A stretch of 16,372 bases of DNA from Actinomycetota bacterium (GTDB lineage Bacteria > Actinomycetota > Acidimicrobiia > Acidimicrobiales > JAHWLA01), in assembly GCA_019347595.1 (NCBI GenBank), contig JAHWLA010000028.1, forward strand, positions 1-16,372. Reading direction: 5' to 3'. The notes beneath the pieces were generated by a model. That model worked only from the letters and a program-made list of their open reading frames with translations. It searched no databases and was not told the DNA's origin. Shown in pieces: positions 13,525 to 16,372 of this stretch (the stretch's first letter is position 1; every line of letters starts with the position of its first letter). The position numbers and the translations under genes were made by a program.

Positions 13525-15305
13525 CCGGCCAGGGCTTGCTCGACGGCGGCGAACAGGCGGGCGTGCTGGGCGGCCGCCCCGTGCGGCGGGACGACGGCTT
13601 CCACCACGGTGCACCCCGGCTGCGCGTAGGCGTCGTCCAATGCCTTCGCCAGCTCGGCCGCACTCGTTGCCGCGGCGTAGCGATGGCCCCACAGGAGCGC
13701 GGCGTGCTCCAACACCGCGCCATGCGGCGTGGTGACGTGGGCCATCGTCGACGCAGCCAGCCCCGGCGTCGACGCCAGCGGGAGCTGCTCGAAGATGCGC
13801 CCGCCCTGGTTCTGCACGACCACAACCACCAACGGCACGTCGACGCCGACGGCCGGCGCCAAGCCGGTGAGGTCGTGCAGGAGGCTGACATCGCCGAGCA
13901 CCAGCGTGACGGGGAGGTCGCCCCCGGCGAGGGCGCTCCCCGCCGCTCCCGCCACCAACCCGTCGATTCCGTTGGCCCCCCGCTGCGACAGGACGCCCAC
14001 CTCCGCGGCGTGCGAGGGGCAGAACGTGTCGACCTCCCGGATGGGGAGGCTGTTTCCGACCATCAGCAGCGACCCACGCGGCAGGCGCTCGGCCAGCGTC
14101 CGAACGGCCTCGCCTTCGCCTAGCTCGTCACCCCACGCCAGCTCGGCGTCGACGGCGGCCCACACCACGCGGTCGGCCTCGCGCCACAACGACGCCCACT
14201 CGCCGGCACGGGCCGCGGCGCCGTGCGCAGCCAACGCGTCGGTGAGCGCCCGCAGCGACAGCTCGACATCGCCGAGCAACACGTCGGTGGCGGTGCTGTC
14301 GGGGTCGGGCCAGGCGTCGCGGGCAACGACCACTCGGGTGACGTCGTCGTGTTCGGCGACGTACCGCTCCCACCCGCTCGACACCGGCGTTCCGCCGATC
14401 TGGACGACCACCTCCGGGCGCGCCGAACGCCGGAACGCCGGCGCCCGCAACGCGGCATCGAAGCCGTCGCACCGCAGTACGTCGTCGCCGTCGGCGAACC
14501 GCAGTTGGCTCGTTGCCTCGGCCAGGACCGGGTAGCCCGTGCGCCGCGAGAGCTCCTCGACCAACGGCAGGAGCCGCCCGTGCGACAGCGGGGCAGGCCC
14601 CGCCACGATCAGCCCCCGTTCCGTCTGACTGCACCGTCGGGCGATCGCCGTCACCGCATCGGGGCTGGGATGTGCGACCGGCTGATGGGCGACTACAGGC
14701 GGCCGGGCCAGCAGCCGGCTTACCCGTTCGGCCAGCGCCCGCTCGTCGTCAGTGTCGGCCTGGCGTGGTTCCAGCGGCTTGCGGGCGCGGGCGTTGAGGT
14801 GCACGGGCCCCGCGGGCGCTGCCGACGCGAAGTGCACCGCTTGGGCGGCGAGCCGCCGCAGCCCGGCCAACGCGCTCGGCGCGGCGTCCGGGGAGCCCAA
14901 CTCGTAGAACCGGCGTACGAAGTCGCCGAACAGCTTCACCTGGTCGATCGTCTGGGCGGCGCCGCAGTCCTGGAGCTCGAAGGGACGGTCGGCCGTGACC
15001 ACGACCATCGGGACGTTGGCCAGCGACGCCTCGATCACCGCCGGGAAGTAGTGCGCGCCCGCCGTCCCCGACGTGCACAGCAGCACGGCGGGCCGCCCGC
15101 TGACGCGGGCCAAGCCCAGGGCGAAGAAGCCTGCGGCGCGCTCGTCGACGGAGTCGTGGCAGCGCAGCCGCGGCTCGGCGTCCGCGGCCAGCATGAACGG
15201 CGTCGAGCGTGACCCCGGGCTCAGCACCACGTCGGTCACGCCCGCGTCGGCCAGGCTGGCGAAGAGCAGCCGTGACCACTCGGTCAGTAGGTTCGCCTCG
15301 GTCAC
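13521..15305 (-). CDS. menD: MenD, SEPHCHC synthase
   Basis: This is 2-succinyl-5-enolpyruvyl-6-hydroxy-3-cyclohexene-1-carboxylate synthase, the ThDP-dependent step of menaquinone synthesis that joins 2-oxoglutarate to isochorismate. The product is 594 residues from GTG 15305 (E. coli 556). It has the ThDP pyrimidine domain with LSPGSRSTPF (28-37), catalytic Glu55 in DERAAGFFALGLA, CTSGTAGAHYFPAVIEA (77-93) and TADRPFELQDCGAAQTID (104-121); a central domain; and the pyrophosphate domain with NRGANGIDG-like QRGANGIDGL and GDVSLLHDL (from 471) closing at QNQGGRIF (498-505). I chose GTG 15305 because it puts the glutamate at 55 as in E. coli and leaves the structured repeat outside the gene; ATG 15362 gives 613 residues with a non-conserved leader. 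Neither start has a clear ribosome site. It lies just downstream of menB and is probably co-transcribed with it. Confidence 0.93.
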   Translation of the reverse strand: MTEANLLTEWSRLLFASLADAGVTDVVLSPGSRSTPFMLAADAEPRLRCHDSVDERAAGFFALGLARVSGRPAVLLCTSGTAGAHYFPAVIEASLANVPMVVVTADRPFELQDCGAAQTIDQVKLFGDFVRRFYELGSPDAAPSALAGLRRLAAQAVHFASAAPAGPVHLNARARKPLEPRQADTDDERALAERVSRLLARPPVVAHQPVAHPSPDAVTAIARRCSQTERGLIVAGPAPLSHGRLLPLVEELSRRTGYPVLAEATSQLRFADGDDVLRCDGFDAALRAPAFRRSARPEVVVQIGGTPVSSGWERYVAEHDDVTRVVVARDAWPDPDSTATDVLLGDVELSLRALTDALAAHGAAARAGEWASLWREADRVVWAAVDAELAWGDELGEGEAVRTLAERLPRGSLLMVGNSLPIREVDTFCPSHAAEVGVLSQRGANGIDGLVAGAAGSALAGGDLPVTLVLGDVSLLHDLTGLAPAVGVDVPLVVVVVQNQGGRIFEQLPLASTPGLAASTMAHVTTPHGAVLEHAALLWGHRYAAATSAAELAKALDDAYAQPGCTVVEAVVPPHGAAAQHARLFAAVEQALAG

Positions 15306-15345
15306 CTCGGGGCGAGTGTACGGCCGCGCCGCGCCGTACCCCGAG
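15306..15345 (-). promoter_or_regulatory. Structured leader directly before menD
   Basis: CTCGGGG (15306-15312) pairs with CCCCGAG (15339-15345), and inside it TACGGC (15319-15324) pairs with GCCGTA (15333-15338) around an eight-base loop. The six bases 15313-15318 bulge on one side. The structure ends at the base adjacent to GTG 15305, so it could limit menD translation or mark RNA processing in the menB-menD transcript. Confidence 0.4.
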
Positions 15346-15371
15346 CCAGTGGGGCGTCTCATGACGCTCGG
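15346..15371 (+). repeat. Hairpin repeat, copy C
   Basis: AGTGGGGCGTCTC (15348-15360) is followed by ATGACGCTCGG. GCGTC pairs with GACGC around TCAT; a G-T pair keeps the longer stem of copy A possible. It lies between the stop of menB and the start of menD. Confidence 0.65.
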
Positions 15372-16337
15372 CTAGAAGTACCAGGGGAACGACGACCAGT
15401 CGGGCGGGCGCTTCTCCAGGAAGGCGTCGCGGCCCTCGACGGCCTCGTCGGTCATGTACGCCAGCCGGGTGGCCTCGCCGGCGAAGAGCTGCTGGCCGAC
15501 CAGGCCGTCGTCGAGCAGGTTGAAGGAGTACTTCAGCATCCGCTGCGCCGTCGGCGACTTGCCGTTGATCTTGCGGCCCCAGTCGAGCGCGACCTTCTCC
15601 AGCCGGCCGTGCTCGACGACGCGGTTGACCGCGCCCATCGCGTGCATCTCCGCGGCGTCGTACTCCTCGGCGAGGAAGAAGATCTCGCGGGCAAACTTCT
15701 GACCGACCATCTTGGCGAGGTACGCCGACCCGTAGCCGCCGTCGAAGGAGCCCACGTCGGCGTCGGTCTGCTTGAAGCGCGCGTGCTCGCGCGAGGCGAG
15801 CGTCAGGTCGCAGACGACGTGCAGCGAGTGGCCGCCGCCGGCCGCCCAGCCGGGCACCACGCAGATGACCACCTTGGGCATGAACCGGATCAGGCGCTGG
15901 CACTCGAGGATGTGCAGCCGGGCCAGCCTCGCCTTGTCGATGACGCTCGGCTCCTCGGCGCCTGTGCGCTCCGCGCTGTAGGTGGAGCCGCCGGCGTCCG
16001 AAGACTCCTCCTCGTACTGGTAGCCGGCCTTCCCGCGGATCCGCTGGTCGCCACCGGTGCAGAACGCCCACTTGCCGTTCTTGGCGCTGGGACCGTTGCC
16101 GGTGAGGAGCACGCAGCCCACGTCGGCCGACTGGCGCGCGTGCTCGAGCGTGCGCAGCAGCTCGTCGACCGTGTGCGGCCGGAACGCGTTGAGCACGTCC
16201 GGACGGTCGAACGCGATGCGCACCGTCCCGTGCTCCTTCGCCCGGTGGTACGTGAGGTCCGTCAGGTCCTCGAACCCCGGCACCTCGTCCCAGTCGGCCG
16301 GGTCGAAGATCTCGCTGACGCCCTCGATCGCACTCAT
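15372..16337 (-). CDS. menB: MenB, 1,4-dihydroxy-2-naphthoyl-CoA synthase
   Basis: This 321-residue crotonase-fold enzyme closes the second ring of menaquinone by converting o-succinylbenzoyl-CoA. Motifs: IAFDRPDVLNAFRPHTVDEL (41-60), CTGGDQRIRG (93-102) for the oxyanion site, the mobile loop with YQYEEESSDAGG (107-118), PGWAAGGGHSLHVVCDLTLAS (162-182) and VGSFDGGYGSAYLAKMVG (195-212). The residue after QT in KQTDADVG is Asp192; type II, bicarbonate-independent MenB such as the mycobacterial enzyme has Asp here, while type I has Gly, so this is predicted type II. The C-terminus RPPDWSSFPWYF is the family end. ATG 16337 gives the usual actinobacterial length; the ribosome site is weak. menD follows downstream. 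Confidence 0.96.
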   Translation of the reverse strand: MSAIEGVSEIFDPADWDEVPGFEDLTDLTYHRAKEHGTVRIAFDRPDVLNAFRPHTVDELLRTLEHARQSADVGCVLLTGNGPSAKNGKWAFCTGGDQRIRGKAGYQYEEESSDAGGSTYSAERTGAEEPSVIDKARLARLHILECQRLIRFMPKVVICVVPGWAAGGGHSLHVVCDLTLASREHARFKQTDADVGSFDGGYGSAYLAKMVGQKFAREIFFLAEEYDAAEMHAMGAVNRVVEHGRLEKVALDWGRKINGKSPTAQRMLKYSFNLLDDGLVGQQLFAGEATRLAYMTDEAVEGRDAFLEKRPPDWSSFPWYF

Positions 16338-16372
16338 GCGCGCAGGCTACCGAGCCCCACCCGTAGGCTGAC

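Noticed and set aside
13445..13530. Small plus-strand frame from an ATG with GAAGGAAG upstream, in the convergent gap
   Set aside because: The ribosome site is good, but the product is a very Arg-rich peptide that runs into menD antisense; not enough to call a gene.

Overview
The window is high-GC DNA that reads as an actinobacterial chromosome segment. The signs are a type II MenB that closely resembles the mycobacterial enzyme, a DUF6458 small membrane protein, a DinB-fold protein of the mycothiol-dependent maleylpyruvate isomerase family, GTG/TTG starts, and a lipoprotein with a Thr-rich tether. The lineage may be Acidimicrobiia or a neighbour, but that is inference and cannot be fixed from this sequence alone.

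Layout. (1) Positions 1-3700 form an accessory-looking block of visibly lower GC, with loose gene packing. It holds three minus-strand genes and one plus-strand gene, none with an obvious housekeeping role. One, at 1129-1986, shows motif spacing like a degenerate class III nucleotidyl cyclase fold. (2) Positions 3775-8400 are dense and GC-rich: an HdeD-type membrane protein, a small lipoprotein overlapping a membrane-anchored metallophosphoesterase, a DUF421 membrane protein, a DUF6458 small membrane protein and a poly-Thr lipoprotein. This is an envelope and stress type of gene set. Gene pairs converge on hairpins or diverge from short intergenic regions. (3) Positions 8399-11396 are a minus-strand run: a DinB/SCP2-like protein, a tiny membrane protein coupled by a GTGA overlap to an orphan NuoF-like NADH/FMN/Fe-S flavoprotein, then an 18-cysteine four-helix copper-storage-like protein. 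(4) At 11397-11457 a compact palindromic operator separates this run from a divergent tetR gene, which is followed by a PLP-dependent decarboxylase of the sphingosine-1-phosphate lyase type. (5) Positions 13521-16337 carry menD and menB on the minus strand, two steps of menaquinone synthesis.

Links between genes. MenD and MenB supply menaquinone, and the NuoF-like protein could feed electrons from NADH toward a carrier, but it lacks its usual complex I partners here. Four genes or operons of the envelope/stress/metal type (hdeD-like, DUF421, DUF6458, copper protein) have a GGGTAR box about 30-42 bases upstream of the start codon, which suggests shared control by a stress sigma factor. A hairpin repeat (core AGTGGGGCGTCTC) occurs three times around menD and the decarboxylase gene and is the most distinctive non-coding structure seen. 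No rRNA, tRNA, CRISPR array, transposase or integrase gene was found.
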